From: Streptomyces seoulensis
Lineage (GTDB): Bacteria > Actinomycetota > Actinomycetes > Streptomycetales > Streptomycetaceae
Direction of reading: 5' to 3'
Assembly (NCBI GenBank): GCA_013364255.1
Contig: CP054936.1
Location: 6,838,353-6,902,352 of the forward strand
DNA: 64,000 nt
In this document: positions 33,667 through 41,025 of the stretch, one piece after another
How the letters are laid out: every line of letters begins with the position of its first letter
Position numbering within the stretch: position 1 is the stretch's first letter
Notes under the pieces: generated by a model
Databases searched by the model: none
What the model was told of the DNA's origin: nothing
What the model saw: only the letters and a program-made list of their open reading frames with translations
Position numbers and translations under genes: made by a program

Positions 33667-33678
33667 GGCTTCGGCCCT
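33665..33678 (+). promoter_or_regulatory. UUCG tetraloop hairpin at the aminotransferase stop
   Basis: AGGGC-TTCG-GCCCT overlaps the TAG stop codon. UUCG loops closed by C-G are exceptionally stable, so this may trim or attenuate the transcript between the first and second siderophore genes. The 193-base gap that follows is pyrimidine-rich and has a direct repeat, GACTGTCCGCCAGT, 32 bases apart near 33702 and 33734. Confidence 0.55.
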
Positions 33679-33859
33679 CTCGCTCGTCGGTCCGCTCGTC
33701 CGACTGTCCGCCAGTGCGTTTGTCAGTCTGTCGGACTGTCCGCCAGTCCGGCTATCGGGCTGTCTGCCCATCCTTCCGTCAACCCGCCCTCCGCCCACCC
33801 GTCCGTCCGCTGCCCGCCCTCGTCGACCGACGACCCGTACGACACCCCGAGGAACCGTC

Positions 33860-35845
33860 TTGACCACCGCCCCGACCCCGCACGGCCGCCCCACCCCTCC
33901 GCACGACCCGGCCGACACGGTTCCCCGCCAAGCCATCAGGTCACCGCACCACCAAGGGACGGACGACGGCGCGGTCACCGACCTCCTGGAGCACCCGGAC
34001 CCGCACACCGCCGCCCAGGCCGCGGGAGTCGAGAACCTGCTGCGCTGCTGGGCGCGCGAGACCGGCGCCGCCGCCCCCGACGGCGACACCCTCCACGTCC
34101 CGCTCCCGGCCAGCGGCACCGCCCTGTTCGTGCCCGTGCTCCACTGGTCGGTGACGGGCTGGCACCGGTTCGGCGCGCCGCGCCTGGCCGGCGCCCCGGC
34201 GTCCGCAGCGCCGGCCGACGCGGTGACGGTCGCCGCCCTGCTCGCCCGGGAGGCGTCGGGGGAACCCGCCCCGTCCCCGGTGGCCCCGTCCGGCCCGTCC
34301 GGCCCGGACCCGGCGGCGCGCCCTGCTGCCTCCGCCGACACAGCCGCTCCCGGCCCGTCCGCCGCCCCGGACTCGGCCGCCGCCGCGGACCTGGTGGCGC
34401 GGGTCGCCGACTCCGTCCGCCGTACGGCCGTCTTCCTCGCCGACCGCCGCGCGCACCCCGCCGACGGCCCCGACCTCTTCCTCGCCGCCGAGCAGGCCCT
34501 GATCCTCGGGCACCCCCTGCACCCGGCGCCCAAGAGCCGAGAGGGTCTGTCCGAAGCGGAGGCGCGGCCCTGCTCACCCGAGCTGCGCGGCTCCTTCCCC
34601 CTGCACTGGACGGCGGTCTCCCCCCGACTCCTCGCCGCCGACTCGGCCTGGACCGAGCGTGGCCGCCCGGTGCCCGCCGACCGGCTCACGGCCCGTCTCG
34701 CCGGGGCGGGACTGCCGCTCCCCGACGGCTGGGCCGCCCTGCCGCTGCACCCCTGGCAGGCACGCGAGATCCGGTACCGCCCCGACACGGCGGCGCTGCT
34801 GGCGGCGGGACTCCTGCGCGACCTGGGCCCGTACGGGGTGTCCTGGCACCCCACCTCCTCCGTACGCACCGTCCACCGCACCGGCGCGGCCGCGATGCTC
34901 AAACTCTCCCTCGGCCTGCGCATCACCAACTCCCGGCGCGAGAACCTCCGCAAGGAACTGCACCGCGGCGTCGAGGTCCACCGGCTGCTGCGCGGCGGCC
35001 TGCGGCAGCGGTGGCGGGCGGCGCACGACGGTTTCGACATCGTCCGCGACCCGGCCTGGCTGGCCGTCGACGACCCGGACGGAGCCCCCGTGCCGGGGCT
35101 GGACGTGATGATCCGCCACAACCCGTTCGGCCCGGCGGACGACGTCGCCTGCGTCGCCGGACTCCTCTCCCCGCGGCCGTGTCCGGACCCCGGCGGATCC
35201 CCGCGCCCCGGCACCGCGCCCGGCGTGCGGTCGCGCCTGGCCGACATCGTCACGCGGCTCGCCGCCCGCACCGGCCGGCCGCGCGGGGCCGTCGCCGCCG
35301 AGTGGTTCCTGCGCTACCTCGAACAGGTGATCCGCCCCGTGCTCTGGCTGGACGGCGAGGCGGGCATCGCCCTCGAAGCCCACCAGCAGAACACGCTGCT
35401 GCTGCTGGACGGCGACGGCTGGCCGGCGGGCGGCCGCTACCGCGACAACCAGGGCTACTACTTCCGCGCCTCCCGGCAGACGGAGCTGACGGCGCTGCTG
35501 CCGGGCCTCGGCGAGCGCAGCGACACCTTCGTCGCCGACGAGGTCGCGGACGAGCGCCTCGCCTACTACCTCGCCGTGAACAACGCCTTCGGCCTGATCG
35601 GCGCCTTCGGCTCCCAGCGGCTCGCCGACGAGGGGCTGCTGCTGGCCGCCCTCCGCCGCTTCCTCGGCGAGGCCGCCGCCGGTCCGGGCCGGATGCGCTC
35701 CACCCTGCCGGCCCGCCTGCTCGACTCCCAGGAACTGCGCTGCAAGGCCAATCTGCTGACCCGGCTGCACGGCCTGGACGAACTCGTCGGCCCGGTCGAC
35801 ACCCAGTCCGTCTACGTCACCATCGCCAACCCCCTGCACACCTGA
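33860..35845 (+). CDS. NRPS-independent siderophore (NIS) synthetase, IucA/IucC family
   Basis: A 661-residue ATP-dependent NIS synthetase that condenses a carboxylate (often citrate or succinate) with an amine or hydroxylamine. It starts at TTG 33860 with GAGGA seven bases before; no better ATG or GTG exists. Family motifs in order: ILGHPLHPAPKSREG (about residue 215), LPLHPWQAREI, SSVRTVHRTGAAAMLKLSLG, ITNSRRENLRK and ALEAHQQNTLLLL. The C-terminal FhuF-like half is complete. The N-terminal 40 residues and a Pro/Ala stretch near residues 130-180 look disordered. Catalytic motifs are intact. Confidence 0.9.
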   Translation: MTTAPTPHGRPTPPHDPADTVPRQAIRSPHHQGTDDGAVTDLLEHPDPHTAAQAAGVENLLRCWARETGAAAPDGDTLHVPLPASGTALFVPVLHWSVTGWHRFGAPRLAGAPASAAPADAVTVAALLAREASGEPAPSPVAPSGPSGPDPAARPAASADTAAPGPSAAPDSAAAADLVARVADSVRRTAVFLADRRAHPADGPDLFLAAEQALILGHPLHPAPKSREGLSEAEARPCSPELRGSFPLHWTAVSPRLLAADSAWTERGRPVPADRLTARLAGAGLPLPDGWAALPLHPWQAREIRYRPDTAALLAAGLLRDLGPYGVSWHPTSSVRTVHRTGAAAMLKLSLGLRITNSRRENLRKELHRGVEVHRLLRGGLRQRWRAAHDGFDIVRDPAWLAVDDPDGAPVPGLDVMIRHNPFGPADDVACVAGLLSPRPCPDPGGSPRPGTAPGVRSRLADIVTRLAARTGRPRGAVAAEWFLRYLEQVIRPVLWLDGEAGIALEAHQQNTLLLLDGDGWPAGGRYRDNQGYYFRASRQTELTALLPGLGERSDTFVADEVADERLAYYLAVNNAFGLIGAFGSQRLADEGLLLAALRRFLGEAAAGPGRMRSTLPARLLDSQELRCKANLLTRLHGLDELVGPVDTQSVYVTIANPLHT

Positions 35846-35978
35846 CCGCGTCCGTCCCGCGCCCGCCGCCGTACGCCGGCACCGCCGTCGTACGGCCGCG
35901 TCCCCACCCCGCCCCGACCCGGGACCCGTCCGCTCACAGCCCCACTCCGCCTTCCCCGTCCTCCGAGAGGAGCGCGCC

Positions 35979-36788
35979 TTGCCTCCCACCGACGCCGGCA
36001 CCGCCGTCGAACAGGCCCCCGCCGACGCGACCGCCCCCGACCCGGCCCCGGGCACCCCGGCCGGCGCCGGGACCGACACCCAGGCCGGTACCGGTACCGA
36101 CATCGTGGCCGACGCTGGGACCGACGCCGTGGCCGACGCCGAGGACACGCTCGACCTGCACCTGCCGGACGACTTCGTCGCGCGCTTCGTCGAGGGGGCC
36201 GGCCGGCCGCCCGCGGACGATCTGCTGGACGGGGTCGGCGACCGGGGCCCCGTCGCCACCCCCGTCGGCGTCCTCCAGTTGGTCACCGTCCGCCTCGAAC
36301 GCGACCTGCCGCTCGTCGCCCGCTGGATGAACGACCCCGCCGTCGCCGAGTTCTGGCAGCTGGCCGGCGAACAGCGGCTCACCGAGGTCCACCTCGGCGG
36401 GCAGCTCGACGGCGACGGCCGCAGCGTCCCCTGCGTCGGCCTGCTCGACGGCACACCGATGAGCTACTGGGAGATCTACCGGGCCGATCTCGACCCGCTG
36501 GCCCGCCACTACCCGGCCCGGCCGCACGACACCGGCGTTCACCTCCTCATCGGCAGCGACGCCGACCGCGGGCGAGGACTCGGCAGCGCACTGCTGAGAG
36601 CCGTCGCCGACCTGATCCTGGACACGCGCCCCGCCTGCGCCCGCGTCGTGGCGGAACCGGACCTGCGCAACGCGTCCTCCGTGACCGCGTTCCTCGCCGC
36701 CGGCTTCCGCTACGCCGCCGAGATCGACCTGCCCGGCAAACGGGCCGCCCTCATGCTCCGGGACCGCTCCCTGAGGCACCTGATGTGA
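35979..36788 (+). CDS. GNAT acyltransferase of siderophore type (IucB/MbtK-like)
   Basis: A 269-residue protein from TTG 35979 with GAGAGGA upstream. About 90 Ala/Asp/Thr-rich residues precede the acyltransferase domain, which runs from VTVRLERDLPLVARWMNDPAVAEFW to the end. The core HDTGVHLLIGSDADRGRGLGSALL contains the acyl-CoA binding loop (RGRGLG). RVVAEPDLRNASSVTAFLAAGF and the final MLRDRSL match the Acetyltransf_8 family of hydroxylysine or mycobactin acyltransferases. It is the last gene of the siderophore cluster. No N-hydroxylase gene is present nearby. Confidence 0.88.
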   Translation: MPPTDAGTAVEQAPADATAPDPAPGTPAGAGTDTQAGTGTDIVADAGTDAVADAEDTLDLHLPDDFVARFVEGAGRPPADDLLDGVGDRGPVATPVGVLQLVTVRLERDLPLVARWMNDPAVAEFWQLAGEQRLTEVHLGGQLDGDGRSVPCVGLLDGTPMSYWEIYRADLDPLARHYPARPHDTGVHLLIGSDADRGRGLGSALLRAVADLILDTRPACARVVAEPDLRNASSVTAFLAAGFRYAAEIDLPGKRAALMLRDRSLRHLM

Positions 36789-36882
36789 GGTGCCTGGCGC
36801 GCGTCGCGGTCGTGCCCGGTTCCGATCGGTTCTGTCCGTACCGGAGCGGGGTCGGTGTCCGGTCCTCGGCTCGGGAACCCGT

Positions 36883-36905
36883 TTGTCAGTCCCGGGCCGT
36901 AGGGT
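36883..36905 (+). promoter_or_regulatory. RecA-NDp-like (PafBC-type) promoter of dinG
   Basis: TTGTCAGTC at 36883-36891, eight bases, then TAGGGT at 36900-36905 matches TTGTCRGTG-N8-TANNNT with a single difference (final G to C) and exact spacing. Transcription would start only a few bases before the dinG ATG at 36915. Confidence 0.7.
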
Positions 36906-36914
36906 GGTCGGGCT

Positions 36915-38891
36915 ATGACGAAGCCCTCCCTCCCCGAACTCCTCCACGCCGCGGTCGCCGCCGTCGGCGGCACGGAGCGCCCCGGCCAGGTGACCATGGC
37001 CCAGGCCGTCGCGGACGCGATCGACGACGGATCGCATCTGCTGATCCAGGCCGGCACCGGCACCGGCAAGTCCCTCGGCTACCTCGTGCCCGCGCTCGCG
37101 CACGGGGAGCGGGTCGTCGTGGCGACCGCCACCCTCGCCCTCCAGCGCCAGCTGGTCGAGCGGGACCTGCCGCGCACGGTCGACGCCCTGCACCCCCTGC
37201 TGCGCCGCCGCCCGGAGTTCGCCATGCTCAAGGGCCGCTCCAACTACCTGTGCCTGCACCGGCTGCACGAGGGCGTTCCGCAGGACGAGGAGGAGGGCCT
37301 GTTCGACCAGTTCGAGGCGGCGGCGCCGAGCAGCAAGCTGGGCCAGGACCTGCTGCGGCTGCGCGACTGGTCGGACGAGACCGAGACCGGTGACCGCGAC
37401 GGCCTCACGCCCGGCGTCTCCGACCGGGCCTGGGCGCAGGTGTCGGTGTCCTCCCGGGAGTGCCTGGGCGCCTCGAAGTGCGCCTACGGCGCGGAGTGCT
37501 TCGCCGAGACGGCCCGCGAGCGCGCCAAGCTCGCCGAGGTCGTCGTCACCAATCACGCGCTGCTCGCGATCGACGCCATCGAGGGCGCACCGGTCCTGCC
37601 GCAGCACGAGGTGCTGATCGTGGACGAGGCGCACGAGCTGGTGTCGCGGGTGACCGGCGTCGCCACCGGCGAGCTGACCCCCGGCATGGTCAACCGCGCG
37701 GTGCGGCGCGCCGCGAAACTGGTGAACGAGAAGGCCGCAGATCAGCTGCAGACCGCCGCCGAGGGCTTCGAGCGGGTGATGGAGCTGGCCCTGCCCGGGC
37801 GGCTGGAGGAGGTCCCCGAGGACCTCGGCTACGCGCTGCTGGCGCTGCGGGACGCCGCCCGCAACGTCATCTCGGGGATCGGCGCGACCCGCGACAAGTC
37901 GGTCCAGGACGAGGACGCGGTGCGCAAGCAGGCGTTGGCCTCGGTGGAGAACGTGCACGACGTGGCCGAGCGCATCACCGAACGCTCCGAGTGGGACGTC
38001 GTCTGGTACGAGCGGCACGACCGGTTCGGCGCCTCCCTGCGGGTGGCGCCCATGTCCGTGTCGGGACTGCTGCGCGAGAAGCTGTTCACCGAGCGCTCCG
38101 TGGTCCTGACCTCGGCGACCCTCAAGCTCGGCGGCGACTTCAACGGCGTGGGCGCCTCCCTCGGGCTCGCCCCGGAGGGCACGGAGGGCGATGACGTGCC
38201 TCAGTGGAAGGGCGTGGACGTCGGCTCGCCGTTCGACTACCCGAGGCAGGGCATCCTCTACGTCGCCAAGCAGCTGGCCCGCCCGGCCAGGGACGGCGAT
38301 CGCGGCGACATGCTGGACGAGCTGACGGAGCTGATCCAGGCGGCCGGCGGCCGGACGCTCGGACTGTTCTCCTCGATGCGGGCCGCCCAGCTCGCCGCGG
38401 AGGAGCTGCGCGGCCGGGTCCCGGAGTTCCCGATCCTCCTCCAGGGCGAGGAGACGCTGGGCGAACTGATCAAGAACTTCGCCGCCGATCCGAAGACCTG
38501 CCTGTTCGGCACGCTCTCGCTCTGGCAGGGCGTCGACGTCCCCGGCCCCAGCTGCCAGCTGGTGGTCATGGACAAGATCCCCTTCCCGCGCCCGGACGAC
38601 CCGCTGATGAGCGCCCGCCAGAAGGCGGTCGAGGAAGCCGGCGGGAACGGCTTCATGGCGGTCGCCGCCACCCACGCCGCGCTGCTGATGGCGCAGGGCG
38701 CCGGGCGTCTCGTCCGGGCCTCGGGCGACCGGGGCGTGGTCGCCGTACTGGACCCGCGGCTGGCGACGGCGCGCTACGGCAGCTATCTGAAGGCGTCGCT
38801 GCCGGACTTCTGGTACACCACGGACCGCAATCAGGTGCGCAAGTCCCTGGCGGCCATCGACGCGGTGGCGCGGCAGTCGGAGGCGACGTGA
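36915..38891 (+). CDS. dinG: DinG-family ATP-dependent DNA helicase
   Basis: An XPD/DinG-type superfamily 2 helicase, 658 residues. Walker A is LIQAGTGTGKSLGYL (about residues 43-57) and Walker B VLIVDEAHELV (DEAH). Candidate iron-sulfur cysteines are SNYLCLHR, SSRECLGASKCAYGAECF (three Cys). C-terminal helicase blocks include LFGTLSLWQGVDVPG and AQGAGRLVRASGDRG. DinG unwinds forked DNA and R-loops and aids damaged-replication restart. It is convergent with lexA and shares a bidirectional terminator with it. Confidence 0.92.
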   Translation: MTKPSLPELLHAAVAAVGGTERPGQVTMAQAVADAIDDGSHLLIQAGTGTGKSLGYLVPALAHGERVVVATATLALQRQLVERDLPRTVDALHPLLRRRPEFAMLKGRSNYLCLHRLHEGVPQDEEEGLFDQFEAAAPSSKLGQDLLRLRDWSDETETGDRDGLTPGVSDRAWAQVSVSSRECLGASKCAYGAECFAETARERAKLAEVVVTNHALLAIDAIEGAPVLPQHEVLIVDEAHELVSRVTGVATGELTPGMVNRAVRRAAKLVNEKAADQLQTAAEGFERVMELALPGRLEEVPEDLGYALLALRDAARNVISGIGATRDKSVQDEDAVRKQALASVENVHDVAERITERSEWDVVWYERHDRFGASLRVAPMSVSGLLREKLFTERSVVLTSATLKLGGDFNGVGASLGLAPEGTEGDDVPQWKGVDVGSPFDYPRQGILYVAKQLARPARDGDRGDMLDELTELIQAAGGRTLGLFSSMRAAQLAAEELRGRVPEFPILLQGEETLGELIKNFAADPKTCLFGTLSLWQGVDVPGPSCQLVVMDKIPFPRPDDPLMSARQKAVEEAGGNGFMAVAATHAALLMAQGAGRLVRASGDRGVVAVLDPRLATARYGSYLKASLPDFWYTTDRNQVRKSLAAIDAVARQSEAT

Positions 38892-38965
38892 CGGGCCGGG
38901 CGGCCGCCGTCTGAGCAGCGCGAGCTGAACAGCACGAGGCGCGCCCCGGTGTCTGAGCAGCACAA

Positions 38966-38997
38966 GGCCCCGGAACCGGCGCAGAGGTTCCGGGGCC
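38966..38997. terminator. bidirectional terminator between dinG and lexA
   Basis: GGCCCCGGAACC (38966-38977) and its perfect complement (38986-38997) form a 12-base stem with an eight-base loop, between two convergent gene ends. Confidence 0.85.
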
Positions 38998-39037
38998 CGA
39001 TCAGGGGGCGGCGGGCGTACCCGTCCGCCGCGATCGC

Positions 39038-39817
39038 TCAGACGCGCCGCAGGACGGCCACCACCTTGCCGAGGATGGTCGCGTCGTCACCCGGGATCGG
39101 CTCGTAGGCCGCGTTGTGCGGCAGGAGCCAGACATGGCCGTCCTCGCGCTTGAAGCGCTTGACGGTGGCCTCGCCGTCGATCATGGCGGCCACGATGTCG
39201 CCGTTCTCGGCGACCTGCTGACGGCGGACCGTCACCCAGTCGCCGTCGCAGATCGCGGCCTCGATCATCGAGTCGCCGACGACCTTCAGGACGAACAGCT
39301 CGCCGTCGCCGACCAGCTGCCGGGGGAGCGGGAAGACGTCCTCGACCGACTCCTCGGCGAGGATCGGTCCGCCGGCGGCGATCCGGCCGACCAGTGGGAC
39401 GTACGACGCGGCGGGCTTGCCGACGGTGTCCGTGGGCTGCAGCGTGGCCGCCTGGTCCGAGCCGCGGACCTCGTAGGCGCGCGGGCGGTGCGGGTCACGG
39501 CGGAGGAAGCCCTTGCGCTCCAGCGCCATCAGCTGGTGCGCGACCGAGGAGGTGCTGGAGAGGCCGACGGCCTGGCCGATCTCGCGCATCGATGGCGGAT
39601 AGCCGCGCCGCTGGACGGAGTCCCTGATGACCTCGATCACCCGCCGCTGCCGGTCGGTGAGGCCCGAGCTGTCCGCCCGGATGCCTGGAGGTCGGCCCGG
39701 CAGGGAACGCTTGGGTCCCTCCGGGGTCACGGCTTCGTTCATGGCATGCACCGGCTCGAGTCGGCCCTGGGGGCGGTCCTGGGCAGTGATGGTGGCACTG
39801 TCTGCGGTGGTGGTCAC
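39038..39817 (-). CDS. lexA: SOS repressor LexA
   Basis: Transcriptional repressor of the SOS regulon that self-cleaves when RecA is activated. 259 residues from GTG 39817 (VTTTADSAT), with GAGAGGGG well placed upstream. The ATG at 39742 (MNEAVTPEG, giving 234 residues) is an alternative with a poorer site. The N-terminal winged helix is LTDRQRRVIEVIRDSVQRRGYP with SMREIGQAVGLSSTSSVAHQL. The cleavage Ala-Gly is in GRIAAGGPI, the catalytic Ser in VVGDSMIEAAI and the Lys in GEATVKRFKRE. All catalytic elements are intact. Its own promoter carries a LexA box. Confidence 0.97.
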   Translation of the reverse strand: MTTTADSATITAQDRPQGRLEPVHAMNEAVTPEGPKRSLPGRPPGIRADSSGLTDRQRRVIEVIRDSVQRRGYPPSMREIGQAVGLSSTSSVAHQLMALERKGFLRRDPHRPRAYEVRGSDQAATLQPTDTVGKPAASYVPLVGRIAAGGPILAEESVEDVFPLPRQLVGDGELFVLKVVGDSMIEAAICDGDWVTVRRQQVAENGDIVAAMIDGEATVKRFKREDGHVWLLPHNAAYEPIPGDDATILGKVVAVLRRV

Positions 39818-39850
39818 GTCGGCCCCTCTCGATGGTCTCCCTCCGGCACA

Positions 39851-39890
39851 ACGGTAGTGGCTTTCGAAAGGTTGCGCCAAACACACGTTC
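39851..39890 (-). promoter_or_regulatory. lexA promoter with LexA box over the -35 region
   Basis: Reading the minus strand: GAACGTGTGTTT (39890-39879) is a LexA box with one mismatch in its second half. It overlaps the -35 TTGGCG (39880-39875). Eighteen bases later comes the -10 TACCGT (39856-39851). Start of transcription is near 39845, 28 bases before the GTG. This is classical autorepression. Confidence 0.75.
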
Positions 39891-40149
39891 GAGTGAAAAA
39901 ACGTGGAGATACGGACTTGATCACGTCTCGGGGTGTATGGCTTGCGCCCCACCGCACGGACAAATGGGCCCATTGCGATAGCCTGCACCGCCGGGGCGGA
40001 GGTCCGCCGTCCGCGCCCAGTCTGCCATCCGCCGTCGCCCGCGCCGAGCACCGGCGCCCGGCGGGGTGTGAGCGGCCACGACCGGGGCAGACGCCTCCCG
40101 GCCCCGCGGCGCGACACGCCGCCGACGGTCACTGCGCGCGAGTCGATCC

Positions 40150-40193
40150 CCACATGTAGTGGTTGTCCGGTCAACACGTCCCAGAAGTTGTGG
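40150..40193 (+). promoter_or_regulatory. pair of NrdR boxes upstream of nrdRJ
   Basis: CCACATGTAGTGG at 40150-40162 and CCAGAAGTTGTGG at 40181-40193 are two 13-base imperfect palindromes. Their centres are 31 bases apart (three helical turns), the usual NrdR arrangement. They lie just upstream of the -10-like TATGCT at 40226-40231. NrdR bound here would autoregulate the operon according to ATP/dATP levels. Confidence 0.7.
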
Positions 40194-40301
40194 TGACCCG
40201 GGTCTGCGGCGCCTCTTTCATCGCCTATGCTTGGGGCTGCTTCGCGGGGCCCATGAGGCCCGACGAGGCTTCTGAGTCTGCTGTGAGGAGGGATGGAGTC
40301 C

Positions 40302-40865
40302 ATGCACTGCCCCTTCTGCAGGCACCCCGACAGCCGTGTGGTCGACAGCCGTACGACGGACGACGGCACGTCGATCCGCAGGCGCCGCCAGTGCCCTGAC
40401 TGCTCCCGTCGGTTCACGACCGTGGAGACGTGCTCGCTCATGGTGGTCAAGCGGTCCGGCGTCACCGAGCCCTTCAGCCGCACCAAGGTCATCAACGGGG
40501 TGCGCAAGGCGTGCCAGGGACGGCCGGTCACCGAGGACGCGCTCGCCCTGCTCGGGCAGCGCGTCGAGGAGGCTATCCGGGCCAGCGGAAGCGCCGAGGT
40601 CGCCGCCCACGAGGTGGGGCTCGCCATACTCGGCCCCCTGCAGGAACTCGACCTCGTCGCCTATCTGCGGTTCGCGTCCGTCTACCGGGCGTTCGACTCG
40701 CTGGAGGACTTCGAGGCGGCCATCACGGAACTCCGGGACGGCGCGCGGCACCCCGCCGCAGCGCAGCGGGACGGCGGGGACGCCGTCGCGGGGAGCCCGG
40801 AAGAAGACGACCGCGGGCGCGGTGGGACGGCCGACGTCCCCGCGCCCGCGCGCGCCGCCGACTGA
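40302..40865 (+). CDS. nrdR: transcriptional repressor NrdR
   Basis: A zinc-ribbon/ATP-cone repressor of ribonucleotide reductase genes, 187 residues. I start it at ATG 40302 (MHCPFCRHP), nine bases after AGGAGGG; the ATG at 40293 is too close to that site. The zinc ribbon is CPFC...CPDC at residues 3-34. The ATP cone follows (VVKRSGVTEPFSRTKVINGV to about residue 140). The tail from about 150 is an Asp/Gly/Arg-rich extension longer than in most NrdR proteins. nrdJ follows 160 bases downstream. Confidence 0.97.
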   Translation: MHCPFCRHPDSRVVDSRTTDDGTSIRRRRQCPDCSRRFTTVETCSLMVVKRSGVTEPFSRTKVINGVRKACQGRPVTEDALALLGQRVEEAIRASGSAEVAAHEVGLAILGPLQELDLVAYLRFASVYRAFDSLEDFEAAITELRDGARHPAAAQRDGGDAVAGSPEEDDRGRGGTADVPAPARAAD

Positions 40866-40977
40866 CAGGCGGGCCGGTCCGGACCACACTCCGGGGCCGG
40901 CTCAGCGGCGGCGGGAAAGACGGCTGCGGGCGGCAGCGGAACGGATGCCCGCAGTACCAGACAGCACACCGTGTCTC

Positions 40978-41003
40978 GGAACATCCGGGCACTTCAGGGC
41001 GTT
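40978..41003 (+). promoter_or_regulatory. possible SigR-like promoter inside the nrdR-nrdJ gap
   Basis: GGAAC at 40978-40982, 18 bases, GTT at 41001-41003 resembles the SigR consensus with C for T at the last -35 base. Start of transcription would be near 41010, 16 bases before the nrdJ ATG, enough for the GGGAGG ribosome binding site. Confidence 0.35.
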
Positions 41004-41025
41004 TTCGCCCGTACAGGGAGGCGGC

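Larger units (their letters stand above)
39818..40301. promoter_or_regulatory. lexA-nrdR divergent control region
   Basis: A 484-base region with no gene. The lexA end (39845-39890) carries its promoter and LexA box. Bases 39895-39930 are AT-rich (GTGAAAAAACGTGG). The nrdR end carries a pair of NrdR boxes and a -10-like TATGCT at 40226-40231. The middle, about 39950-40140, is GC-rich and I see no structure in it. Confidence 0.6.

Noticed and set aside
33720..33742. TTGTCAGTC in the siderophore cluster gap as a fourth RecA-NDp promoter
   Set aside because: At eight bases spacing the -10 position reads TGTCCG, lacking both conserved bases of TANNNT.
31849..35271. Minus-strand open frame of over 1100 codons under the siderophore genes
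   Set aside because: Antisense shadow of GC-rich coding sequence with biased Arg/Ser/Ala/Pro composition; no start signal or family match.
40141..40301. Cobalamin riboswitch before nrdRJ
   Set aside because: B12 riboswitches precede other reductase operons in Streptomyces, but no B12-box or matching stem set was visible here; NrdR boxes explain the region.
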